Shown here in pieces: positions 1 to 8,157 of a stretch of DNA of 64,000 bases. The stretch comes from Ascidiimonas aurantiaca (GTDB taxonomy: Bacteria > Bacteroidota > Bacteroidia > Flavobacteriales > Flavobacteriaceae), in assembly GCF_037646345.1 (NCBI RefSeq), contig NZ_JBBEWR010000001.1, positions 124,001 through 188,000 of the forward strand, written 5' to 3'. Every line of letters starts with the position of its first letter. Position 1 is the stretch's first letter. The translations under genes were made by a program, and so were the position numbers. The notes beneath the pieces are model-generated. The model was not told where the DNA came from and made no database searches. It worked only from the letters and a program-made list of their open reading frames with translations.

Positions 1-2
1 AA

Positions 3-389
3 TACCATGAAACCCGCGAGTTTGATTCAGGAGAGATCTACCCGTATCGTATAGAAGGTTTAGGTAAAAACCTTATTCCTACGGCTACAGATTTTGAAGT
101 GATCGATGAGTTTGTAAAAGTTACTGATGAAGAAAGTGCCCATACTGCCCGGGAAATATCCAAAACCGAAGGTCTGTTTGTGGGATACACCAGTGGTGCT
201 GCCATGCAGGGCGTAAAACAACTGGCCATACAAGGTGAGTTTGACGAGCAAAGTAATGTGGTAGTAGTTTTCCCTGATCATGGTTCCAGATATATGAGTA
301 AGATCTATTGTGATAAATGGATGGGAGAACAAGGCTTTTTTGATAGTAAGAATATTAAAGAAACACAAAGCATTGAATATATTAAATAA
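3..389 (+). CDS. PLP-dependent cysteine synthase/cystathionine beta-synthase-type enzyme, C-terminal part
   Basis: This is the 3' end of a gene whose start lies before the window; the frame is open from base 3. The visible 128 residues are the C-terminal part of a fold-type II PLP enzyme (cysteine synthase/cystathionine beta-synthase family). The segment GYTSGAA followed by VVVVFPDHGSRYMSKIY is typical of the end of the catalytic domain. No CBS regulatory domain follows. Family members join a sulfur nucleophile to an activated serine. The next gene on the same strand is an acyl-CoA:amino acid condensing synthase, so a cysteate synthase (CapA-type, phosphoserine plus sulfite) feeding sulfonolipid synthesis is a possible alternative to a cysteine-metabolic role. 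The substrate cannot be settled from this fragment. Confidence 0.8.
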   Translation, partial: YHETREFDSGEIYPYRIEGLGKNLIPTATDFEVIDEFVKVTDEESAHTAREISKTEGLFVGYTSGAAMQGVKQLAIQGEFDEQSNVVVVFPDHGSRYMSKIYCDKWMGEQGFFDSKNIKETQSIEYIK

Positions 390-391
390 AT

Positions 392-448
392 AAACGGGTA
401 ATCCGTTTTTGGAAAAGGGAGTTTCGTGACAGCGTTGCTCCCTTTTTT
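392..448 (+). terminator. Two tandem terminator hairpins
   Basis: A first short hairpin pairs AAACGG (392-397) with CCGTTT (403-408) and runs into Ts. A second pairs AAAAGGGAG (413-421) with CTCCCTTTT (438-446) and also ends in Ts. Both lie just behind the PLP enzyme stop codon. Confidence 0.7.
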
Positions 449-536
449 ACACCTTAGAAAGTATAGTAAAACAAAGAAGGCAAAAAGGTGTTTTTATGAA
501 ATAAGTGATTTATTATGACGAAAGTATAAAAATAGT

Positions 537-544
537 TATTTTTG
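537..544 (+). promoter_or_regulatory. Bacteroidota -10 box for the acyltransferase synthase gene
   Basis: TATTTTTG fits the TAnnTTTG -10 consensus and lies 40 bp before the start at 585, giving a leader of about 34 nt. No clear TTTG -33 element is present, so this is a moderate call. Confidence 0.45.
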
Positions 545-584
545 CCACTTGGGAAATTTTAACATTTAACTCCTCAAACCGATA

Positions 585-1844
585 ATGAAAGATTTATTTG
601 CAAGAATTATTGAGAATAAAGGACCATTGGGAAAATGGGCATCACATGCCGAAGGGTATTTTGTATTTCCAAAGCTTGAAGGGCCTATCTCAAACAGAAT
701 GCGATTTAACGGAAAAGAGGTAATAACTTGGAGCATTAACGATTATCTGGGCCTGGCGAATCATCCTGAAGTTCGAAAAGTCGATGCAGAAGCAGCCTCA
801 GAACACGGATGTGCCTATCCAATGGGAGCGCGCATGATGAGCGGACATACTGATATTCATGAACAGCTCCAGGAAGAACTTGCCGCATTTGTAGGAAAGG
901 AGGCAGCCTATCTTTTAAATTTTGGATATCAGGGAATTATGTCTGCTATTGATGCACTGGTAACCAAAGACGATATTATTGTTTATGATGTAGATTGTCA
1001 CGCCTGTATAATAGATGGGGTAAGGCTTCACATGGGAAAACGTTTTACTTTCAAGCATAATGATATAGACAGCCTGGAAAAAAATCTTGAAAGAGCTACC
1101 AAAATGGCCGAACAAACAGGAGGTGGTATTTTGGTTATTTCCGAAGGAGTTTTTGGGATGCGTGGCGAACAGGGCAAACTTAAAGAAATGGTTGCTCTTA
1201 AAGACAAGTACAAGTTCCGTTTCTTAGTAGATGATGCCCATGGTTTTGGTACACTTGGTAAAACCGGAGCCGGTGCCGGTGAAGAGCAGGGCATTATGCA
1301 TGGTATAGATGTTTATTTTGCCACCTTTGCCAAATCTATGGCAAGTATAGGCGCATTTTTAGCCGGCGATAAAGAAGTCATGGACTATCTTAAATACAAT
1401 CTTCGTTCCCAGATGTTTGCCAAATCACTCCCCATGGTGTTTGTAAAGGGGGCTCTGAAACGTCTGGATATGCTTCGCACCATGCCAGAATTGAAAGCCA
1501 AGCTTTGGGAAAACGTAAACGAACTGCAAAACGGACTCAAAAAACGAGGCTTTGATATTGGTACCACCACAAGTTGTGTAACACCTGTATATCTTAACGG
1601 TAGTATACCCGAAGCTATGGCTTTGGTAAAAGACCTTAGAGAAAATTACGGTATATTCTGTTCCATAGTAGTTTACCCTGTTATTCCCAAAGGCCTCATT
1701 CTGTTACGTATGATTCCGACGGCAACTCATACAATAGATGATATAAATGAAACACTTGAGGCATTCTCTGCAATAAGAGAGCGACTTGAAAACGGCACCT
1801 ACAAGCGAATGGCTGCTGCTGTTGCTGCTGCCATGGGAGAGTAG
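585..1844 (+). CDS. Serine palmitoyltransferase/cysteate acyltransferase-type alpha-oxoamine synthase
   Basis: A 419-residue PLP enzyme of the alpha-oxoamine synthase family (serine palmitoyltransferase, AONS, KBL). Such enzymes condense an amino acid with an acyl-CoA or acyl-ACP, with loss of CO2. Visible marks are the PLP-stacking His in DCHAC (about 139), DDAHG (216-220) and the Schiff-base lysine in TFAKSMASIG (K250). In Bacteroidota this subgroup includes serine palmitoyltransferase, first step of sphingolipid synthesis, and cysteate fatty acyltransferase, which makes the capnine sulfonolipid backbone tied to gliding in Flavobacterium. By eye I cannot separate these two. The upstream PLP beta-family enzyme favours the cysteate route; the convergent GNAT-fold protein at 1906-3024 fits either as the N-acylation step. 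It has its own -10 box and starts at ATG 585. Confidence 0.8.
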   Translation: MKDLFARIIENKGPLGKWASHAEGYFVFPKLEGPISNRMRFNGKEVITWSINDYLGLANHPEVRKVDAEAASEHGCAYPMGARMMSGHTDIHEQLQEELAAFVGKEAAYLLNFGYQGIMSAIDALVTKDDIIVYDVDCHACIIDGVRLHMGKRFTFKHNDIDSLEKNLERATKMAEQTGGGILVISEGVFGMRGEQGKLKEMVALKDKYKFRFLVDDAHGFGTLGKTGAGAGEEQGIMHGIDVYFATFAKSMASIGAFLAGDKEVMDYLKYNLRSQMFAKSLPMVFVKGALKRLDMLRTMPELKAKLWENVNELQNGLKKRGFDIGTTTSCVTPVYLNGSIPEAMALVKDLRENYGIFCSIVVYPVIPKGLILLRMIPTATHTIDDINETLEAFSAIRERLENGTYKRMAAAVAAAMGE

Positions 1845-1875
1845 AAAAAGCTTTATTAAAGACACTAAATAAATA

Positions 1876-1907
1876 AAAAGCCGCAACTTTTGAGCTGCGG
1901 TTTTTTT
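1876..1907. terminator. Bidirectional terminator between convergent genes
   Basis: CCGCA (1881-1885) pairs with TGCGG (1896-1900), flanked by A-run and T-run, so it can end transcription from both the synthase and the convergent GNAT-fold gene. Confidence 0.7.
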
Positions 1908-3024
1908 ATAGCTCTCTCTTAAAAGTCTGCCATTTTTTTATAAGTTGCGGATTGTAATTTTTCCATAAAGCCTGTACCGCAGTATTGTCTTCTAATTCAG
2001 GATTTGTTTCTACCGTTTTTATATTTCGTTTTATGAAATTTTCAATAGTTTTTTGAAAAATAACGGCTGTGAGTCCTTTACTTTGATAGTTAGGATCTAC
2101 TCCTATTAAAAAAAGATTGGCTTTGTCATTTCTGTTTTTGGCCCTAAGCAAGTGTAAAAAACCAAAGGGAAACAATTTACCTTTTGCTTTCTGCATAGCA
2201 TTGGCAAATGAAGGCATGGTAATAGAAAATGCTACCAGGTTATCATTCTTATCGGCTATTAAAGTTATAAAATCAGGATGAATGAATTTAAGATATTTTT
2301 TTTTGTAAAGCTCTACCTGGTAGGGTTGTATAGGGACAAAAGAGTCTAAATCTTTAAAAGAACGGTTCATAAGATCAAACATACCATCTGCATAATGAAT
2401 AAGTTCTTTAGAAGATCTGAAACCCAACAGTTTTAAGTGGTACCGTTTTAAGACGAGGTTTGAGAACTTCTTAATTTTTTCGGGAACTCCCGTGGGGACC
2501 GATATTTCATACTCTACCCATGATAGTCCTGTAGTAAAACCGAGGGCTTTCATGTGCTCGGGATAATAGGCGTAGTTATAGATGGTAGTCATGTTGTTTA
2601 CGCGTTCAAATCCGTCAACAAGCATCCCTGCCTTATCCATATTTGAAAAGCCTACCGGGCCCTCTATGAAAGTAAGTTCAGCATTTTTACCCACTTCTGC
2701 TACTTTTTGAAAAAGAGCAGTGCTTACCTCCAGATCATCTATAGTATCAAACCACCCGAAGCGCACTTTTGGCTTTTCCTGTTCTTTTACCTCAATCCAG
2801 TTGATGATAGCCGCAATTCGACCCACAATTTCATCATTTTTGAATGCCAGGAAGAGCTGTGCTTCGGCATTTTTAAATACCGGGTTAGTTTTTTCGTCAA
2901 AAATTCGCATCTCTTCCGCGATAAGCGGAGGCACCCAATATTTAGAGCCTTTGTAAAGTTGAAAAGGAAAGGTTACAAATTTTTTTAAAAGTGCCTGGTT
3001 AGTTACTTTTTTTACCTGGATCAT
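1906..3024 (-). CDS. GNAT-fold N-acyltransferase, bacterial ceramide synthase-like candidate
   Basis: A 372-residue cytosolic protein of a widespread GNAT-fold family that is longer than ordinary acetyltransferases. The N-terminal part carries the family signature: a WVPPL segment near residue 31, then FLAFKNDEIVGRIAAI, then GPVGFSNMDKAGMLVDGF. The C-terminal part has the acyl-CoA binding stretch LFLIGVDPNYQSKGL. Proteins of this general type include the Caulobacter ceramide synthase bCerS. Its position, convergent with an oxoamine synthase of the serine palmitoyltransferase/cysteate acyltransferase class, makes N-acylation of a sphingoid or capnine base a reasonable inference. It is not proof, since relatives occur in bacteria without sphingolipids. 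It lies 6 bp behind the barrel gene at 3031-4032 and is probably co-transcribed with it. Confidence 0.6.
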   Translation of the reverse strand: MIQVKKVTNQALLKKFVTFPFQLYKGSKYWVPPLIAEEMRIFDEKTNPVFKNAEAQLFLAFKNDEIVGRIAAIINWIEVKEQEKPKVRFGWFDTIDDLEVSTALFQKVAEVGKNAELTFIEGPVGFSNMDKAGMLVDGFERVNNMTTIYNYAYYPEHMKALGFTTGLSWVEYEISVPTGVPEKIKKFSNLVLKRYHLKLLGFRSSKELIHYADGMFDLMNRSFKDLDSFVPIQPYQVELYKKKYLKFIHPDFITLIADKNDNLVAFSITMPSFANAMQKAKGKLFPFGFLHLLRAKNRNDKANLFLIGVDPNYQSKGLTAVIFQKTIENFIKRNIKTVETNPELEDNTAVQALWKNYNPQLIKKWQTFKREL

Positions 3025-3030
3025 AGCAAT

Positions 3031-4032
3031 TTAATTATTGTCTTCCGAAGAATCTTCAAGGGTATTCTCTTCTGTATTTTTTCTTTTCTTTTTGTTTTTT
3101 TTAGCTTTTTTTCGTTTTCCGGTCTTTACCTTTTTTATCCCCGTATCAATTCGCTTTATTTCATCTTTGTGATAATCCAGACGGTAAGAAATACCAATAT
3201 TACCAAAGAGCCTCGAGGGCGTATCTTTCACACTAAAACCGAAAGAAGCATCTACCTGAAAACTTTTGTTGAGCAACCTGGCAGCACCTCCTCTAAAAAG
3301 CAGATCTGAGTATATATCACTATTAATTCCCTGATTCTCTGCAAAAATTGACCATTTTGGATTTTTAAGTGTATGGGTGAGTGTAATTATGTAACTAAGC
3401 GACGGATCATCGGTAGTAAACTTATTGTAGTATATATTTGAGACGAGCACCCACCTGCCGGCAAAATGGCTTTGGGTCATAACTCCCACTATCGGGCTTA
3501 TAGAGGGATCATTCGGTAAAAAAGGATTGTCTGAAAAAATAATATTGGCACCTGCATAGATGGATACCGCGGGAATAAGGTCTTTCCATTTAAAAGAATT
3601 ATTGGCTTTCCAGCTATACAGATTGGGTTTCGAAGCTTCCTGGTTTTTAAACGGATCAAAAATAAGATATTTTAAACCTACTGTGTTTCTCAGAAAATCA
3701 CTGCGGTTTTCTTCTAAAGCGGGATTAAAAGCATTAAATGTAATATTCTCGAAGGCATACGAGCCATCCCAGATAAGTTCAAGCTGTTCAAATAGAAGGC
3801 CGTATCTGAATGCAAAATCGATCCCGAAAAATCCTGACTCGGTTCTTAGCCCTGTGTGTTTTTGTCGTTCTGTAAATAACCCGAATTCACCCTGAATTAC
3901 ATTTTCACCTACTGCATAAGCACTCATCGAAGCACCGGGACGGTTAGAATTAATTACATCTGTATATTGGGCATTGGAGGTGTGATATATAGTAAACAGC
4001 GCTAGTAACAGCACAATGGGAAGTTTTTTCAT
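3031..4032 (-). CDS. Secreted outer-membrane beta-barrel (MetA/phenol-pathway type transporter family)
   Basis: A 333-residue protein with a signal peptide (MKKLPIVLLLALFTIYHTSNAQ). The start of the mature protein, DVINSNRPGASMSAYAVGENVIQGE, is typical of the Bacteroidota outer-membrane barrels grouped with the MetA-like 'phenol degradation' family. Alternating aromatic strands continue to about residue 285 (IGISYRLDYHK). The last 40 or so residues form an unusual tail: a lysine-rich block (KTGKRKKAKKNKKKRKN) followed by an acidic end. Function is unknown. It is the first gene of a two-gene unit with the GNAT-fold protein. If that partner acts on lipids, this barrel could have a role in the outer membrane, but that is conjecture. 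Confidence 0.6.
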   Translation of the reverse strand: MKKLPIVLLLALFTIYHTSNAQYTDVINSNRPGASMSAYAVGENVIQGEFGLFTERQKHTGLRTESGFFGIDFAFRYGLLFEQLELIWDGSYAFENITFNAFNPALEENRSDFLRNTVGLKYLIFDPFKNQEASKPNLYSWKANNSFKWKDLIPAVSIYAGANIIFSDNPFLPNDPSISPIVGVMTQSHFAGRWVLVSNIYYNKFTTDDPSLSYIITLTHTLKNPKWSIFAENQGINSDIYSDLLFRGGAARLLNKSFQVDASFGFSVKDTPSRLFGNIGISYRLDYHKDEIKRIDTGIKKVKTGKRKKAKKNKKKRKNTEENTLEDSSEDNN

Positions 4033-4142
4033 AAGATCAGGTTTTGGTCAAATATACTTGATTTTATTATTTTTTTAAGAGAAATACCCCAATTTTAAGC
4101 GGGTAGTGTTGTATTTTTGATTTTTGTAAAATCTACGTTTTC

Positions 4143-4421
4143 ATGCAATTATTAAGAACTCTTTTAATTATTGTTTTAGTATATTACGGCCTCAAAATAC
4201 TGGCAAGAATTTTTGGCCCTTCACTTTTCAGGTATGCTTCCAAAAAGGCCGCACAGCGGTATAATCGAGGTTTTAGGCAGCAGAGAAAAGAGCCTTATCA
4301 AAAACAAAAAGAAGGAGAAGTAACTATAGATACGCAGTCTGCACCAAAAACTTCGGGTAATCGTAAAGTAGGCGAGTATATAGATTTTGAAGAAATAAAC
4401 GAACCAAAAAAGAGTAAATGA
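4143..4421 (+). CDS. DUF4834 family small membrane protein
   Basis: 92 residues with one N-terminal membrane segment (LLIIVLVYYGLKILARIFG, about residues 7-25), then a basic, hydrophilic cytosolic stretch and an acidic end (YIDFEEINEPKKSK). This matches the Bacteroidota DUF4834 family, whose function is unknown. The stop codon overlaps the start of the YfhO gene (ATGA), so the two are translationally coupled and it heads the glycan operon that runs to 9605. Confidence 0.75.
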   Translation: MQLLRTLLIIVLVYYGLKILARIFGPSLFRYASKKAAQRYNRGFRQQRKEPYQKQKEGEVTIDTQSAPKTSGNRKVGEYIDFEEINEPKKSK

Positions 4422-6859
4422 GCTTTTCGTTAAAAAAAGTACTTCCGCATGTAGGTATGGTACTTGTTTTTGTTGTGACTTCACTGGTTTATTTCTCCCC
4501 CGTATTGCAGGGAAAACGTATTTACCAAAGTGACATTGTACAATATTTGGGAATGGCCCGGGAACAAACTGATTTTAAAAATGAAACCGGAGAAGAACCT
4601 TATTGGGTCAATAATGCCTTTGGAGGTATGCCAACCTTTCAGTTAGGAGCCAATTATCCGCACAATTATATAAAAAAGCTGGATAAACTCATACGTTTTT
4701 TACCACGTCCGGCAGATTATCTTTTTTTGTATTTTTTGGGCTTCTATATTTTTTTCCTGGTTTTAAAAAATGATTACCGTCTGGCCGCGTTAGGTGCTTT
4801 GGCCTTTGGCTTTTCTACGTATCTTATCATTATACTTGGGGTAGGGCATAATGCCAAAGCCCATGCTATTGGCTATTTTCCTTTGGTACTTGCGGGTATT
4901 GTACTGGCTTTTCGACAAAAATATATATGGGGGTTTTTACTCACCACTCTCGCTATGGCATTGCAAATTAGTGCCAATCACTTCCAGATGACCTATTATC
5001 TTCTCTTATTGGTATTGGTTTTAGGTGTGGCATATCTTATAGACTCCATTAGAAAAGGAGAAGTGCTACATTTTGCAAAAACTACGGGCATATTGGCAAT
5101 AGCAATAGTTCTATCGCTTGTTTTAAATGCAACCGGTCTCATGGCAACTAAGGAATATGCAGCCTGGAGTACCCGCGGTGAAACAGAACTTACCTTGTTA
5201 CCAGATGGGTCACCACGAGGAGATGATAACGGACTCTCAAAAGAATACATCACCGAGTATAGTTACGGACTAGCAGAATCTCTTAATTTATTCATTCCGG
5301 GGTTATTTGGAGGCAGTAATAGTGAAAATCTGGGAGAGAACTCAGAAACCTACCGGTTTATGGTTCGGGAAGGTTTTTCCAGGGCACAGGCTAAACAACT
5401 TTCCGAAGGATTACCGGCCTATTGGGGAGATCAACCCATTGTAGCAGCGCCTGCCTATGTGGGAGCGACCGTCATTTTCATGTTCCTCTTAGGGGTGTTT
5501 TTAGTAAAAGGGCGTTTAAAGTGGTGGCTCTTAGGTGGAGCTATTCTCTCTCTGGTGTTATCATGGGGTAAGAACTTCAGTATCGTAACCGATTTCCTGA
5601 TAGCATATTTTCCTATGTATAACAAGTTCAGAGCCGTATCTTCCATACAGGTGATCCTGGAGCTCTGCGTGCCCGCACTGGCCATGGCAGGTCTGTATCG
5701 ACTTATGACGGATACCGGACGGGAACAAAAAGAAAAAGCACTTAAAACCACAGTTGGTATAATAACCGCAGTATGTGCCTTATTATTCGTTTTTAAGGGT
5801 AGCTTCAGTTTTGAAGGAGTTAATGACCTGTATTACCGGAAAAATATTTTTGGAGATGCTATCATGGATGCTATTGTAGAGGACAGAAAAGCCCTTTATA
5901 CCAGGGATTTACTACGTTCTTTTATTCTAGTGTTAGTAACGGCAGGTTTGCTTTTTGCATTTCTCAGAGAAAAACTGCGTAAGAATACTTTATTATTGGT
6001 ATTAACCGTAGTAGTATTGTTTGATCTTGTAGGCGTGGCAAGGCGTTATGTAAATGATGATGATTTTGTACAGGCCCGTATCTTGGAGCGTCCCTTTTCC
6101 ATGAATACAGCCGACAAAGAAATACTTCGTGATACTACCGTATTCAGAGTATATGATCCCTCAGATGGTATGTCCGGAGCCCGGGCAGCATTCTTTCACA
6201 ATTCCATAGGAGGGTACCATGCTGCCAAACCGGGGCGTTTTCAGGAACTTTACGATTACCAGATTGCCCGAAATAACGTTTCGGTCTTAAACATGCTTAA
6301 TGTAAAGTATGTGTTTCAACAAGATGAAAAAGGAAATACATATCCAGCAGTAAATCCCTATACCAATGGTAATGCATGGTTTGTATCGTCCCTTATCAGA
6401 GCAGAGAACGCAGATGAAGAAATAAATGCACTCACTGATTTTGACGAAAAGAACCAGGCGGTTTTACGTGCGGGAACCGTACCTGAGACACTTTTTTCAA
6501 CCCCGTTGGTCAAAGACAGCACTGCTTCTATAAAATTAACTTCATATAAACCCAATCATCTGGTATATAAAGCCCATACTGCTCAAAATGCCTTTGCGGT
6601 ATTTTCGGAAATATATTATCCTAAAGGCTGGAATGCTTACCTTAACGGAGAAAAGGTACCTCACGTAAGGGCAAATTACGTTTTAAGGGCTATGGAAGTA
6701 CCGAAGGGGCAGCACACTATTGAGTTTCGTTTTGAACCTCAGGTGGTGATAACCGGCAGCAGAATAAGTCTGGCAGGCTCCGTACTTTTTGTCCTCCTCA
6801 CACTGGGAGCATTATACTATGAGTTTAAAGTTCGTAGAAATACGATATCTTCGGAATAA
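4418..6859 (+). CDS. YfhO family membrane protein, GT-C-like glycosyltransferase
   Basis: 813 residues, with about a dozen membrane segments in the first 540. A large extracytoplasmic C-terminal region follows and a last membrane helix lies near 785-805. The stretch SEIYYPKGWNAYLNG near residue 730 is the characteristic YfhO C-terminal domain. YfhO proteins are GT-C-fold enzymes; Gram-positive members glycosylate teichoic acids. The acceptor in Flavobacteria is not known. It overlaps DUF4834 by 4 bp, and the glycosyltransferase follows after 11 bp, which supports a role in building a surface glycan. Confidence 0.8.
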   Translation: MSFSLKKVLPHVGMVLVFVVTSLVYFSPVLQGKRIYQSDIVQYLGMAREQTDFKNETGEEPYWVNNAFGGMPTFQLGANYPHNYIKKLDKLIRFLPRPADYLFLYFLGFYIFFLVLKNDYRLAALGALAFGFSTYLIIILGVGHNAKAHAIGYFPLVLAGIVLAFRQKYIWGFLLTTLAMALQISANHFQMTYYLLLLVLVLGVAYLIDSIRKGEVLHFAKTTGILAIAIVLSLVLNATGLMATKEYAAWSTRGETELTLLPDGSPRGDDNGLSKEYITEYSYGLAESLNLFIPGLFGGSNSENLGENSETYRFMVREGFSRAQAKQLSEGLPAYWGDQPIVAAPAYVGATVIFMFLLGVFLVKGRLKWWLLGGAILSLVLSWGKNFSIVTDFLIAYFPMYNKFRAVSSIQVILELCVPALAMAGLYRLMTDTGREQKEKALKTTVGIITAVCALLFVFKGSFSFEGVNDLYYRKNIFGDAIMDAIVEDRKALYTRDLLRSFILVLVTAGLLFAFLREKLRKNTLLLVLTVVVLFDLVGVARRYVNDDDFVQARILERPFSMNTADKEILRDTTVFRVYDPSDGMSGARAAFFHNSIGGYHAAKPGRFQELYDYQIARNNVSVLNMLNVKYVFQQDEKGNTYPAVNPYTNGNAWFVSSLIRAENADEEINALTDFDEKNQAVLRAGTVPETLFSTPLVKDSTASIKLTSYKPNHLVYKAHTAQNAFAVFSEIYYPKGWNAYLNGEKVPHVRANYVLRAMEVPKGQHTIEFRFEPQVVITGSRISLAGSVLFVLLTLGALYYEFKVRRNTISSE

Positions 6860-6870
6860 CGATTTCCAAT

Positions 6871-8157
6871 ATGGCGGAAAAAGTACTTATTATTACGTAC
6901 TACTGGCCACCAGCGGGAGGGCCGGGGGTGCAACGATGGCTTAAGTTTGTAAAATACCTGAGAGAGTTTACCATAGAACCGGTAGTATATGTACCGCAAG
7001 ACCCTCACTACCCATTTAAAGACCCGACATTGTCGGAAGAGATTCCGGAAGGGATAACGGTATGGAAAAAGCCTATTTTTGAACCTTATGGGCTGGCCTC
7101 TGCCTTTGCCGGTAAAGAAGTGCATACTATAAGTAAAGGCATCATCCCCGAGAAAAAACAAACCTTAATACAACGATGTCTTTTGTGGCTAAGAGGAAAT
7201 TTGTTTATTCCGGATGCTCGCAGATTTTGGGTGCGTCCTTCTGTAAAGTTCCTTAAAAAAAAGTTAGCACACGAAAATATTGAAACCATTATAACAACGG
7301 GGCCTCCGCATAGTTTACATCTCATAGGAGAAGGCTTAAAAAAACATTTTCCCAACGTACGATGGATAGCCGATTTTCGAGACCCCTGGACCACTATAGG
7401 GTACCACAAAGATCTAAAACTGACCAATTACGCGAAAAGGATACATGAAAAGCTGGAAAAAAAAGTGCTTACCACGGCAGATCATATTGTAGTGACCAGT
7501 CCTTCTACAGCGACCCTTTTTAAAGCACATACCTCACGCCCCATATCGGTTATTACCAACGGTTTTGACAAAAGGCCAGATACGCCACAGAAAAGATCAG
7601 ATAAGTTTGTTTTGGCTCATATAGGGTCTTTATTAACAGGTCGTAATCCGAAAATACTATGGGAAGTGCTTGCTGAACTTCAAAAGGAGGTTGAAGGGTT
7701 TGCAGAAGATCTTGAGCTGGCCCTTGCCGGGGTTGTTAGTAAAGAGGTATTGGGAGAAGTTTACAGTGCAGGTTTACAAAATAATACCAGGGTAATGGGG
7801 TATATTTCTCATGAAGAAGTACTCAGGTTACAGTCTTCGTCATCAGTGCTCATACTTATTGAAATAAACAGGGAAGAAACCAGAAGCATCATACCCGGGA
7901 AACTTTTTGAGTATATGGCATCCCAAACTCCGGTTATTGCCATAGGCCCTAATGAATGGGATGTGTTTCAGATCCTTCAGAAAACAGGAATAGGTTCAGG
8001 CTATACATATACTCAAAAGCAAAAATTAAAAGAAAACATAGTATCTTATTATCAAAATTTTAAAGAAGGGGTAAAAACTACTTCTTATCCCGATATAGAA
8101 AAGTACAATAGAAAGTATTTAACTGCGAAACTCGCTAACGTGATCAAGAATATATGA
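6871..8157 (+). CDS. Glycosyltransferase, GT4-like
   Basis: A 428-residue GT-B fold glycosyltransferase. The N-terminal TYYWPPAGGPGVQRW motif (about 8-22) is typical of GT4-like enzymes, and GKLFEYMASQTPVIAIG (about 341-357) holds the glutamate expected to bind the sugar nucleotide. No membrane segment is evident, so it probably acts at the inner face of the cytoplasmic membrane. It sits between YfhO and a flippase and overlaps the flippase start, consistent with assembly of a lipid-linked sugar that is then exported. Donor and acceptor are unknown. Confidence 0.85.
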   Translation: MAEKVLIITYYWPPAGGPGVQRWLKFVKYLREFTIEPVVYVPQDPHYPFKDPTLSEEIPEGITVWKKPIFEPYGLASAFAGKEVHTISKGIIPEKKQTLIQRCLLWLRGNLFIPDARRFWVRPSVKFLKKKLAHENIETIITTGPPHSLHLIGEGLKKHFPNVRWIADFRDPWTTIGYHKDLKLTNYAKRIHEKLEKKVLTTADHIVVTSPSTATLFKAHTSRPISVITNGFDKRPDTPQKRSDKFVLAHIGSLLTGRNPKILWEVLAELQKEVEGFAEDLELALAGVVSKEVLGEVYSAGLQNNTRVMGYISHEEVLRLQSSSSVLILIEINREETRSIIPGKLFEYMASQTPVIAIGPNEWDVFQILQKTGIGSGYTYTQKQKLKENIVSYYQNFKEGVKTTSYPDIEKYNRKYLTAKLANVIKNI

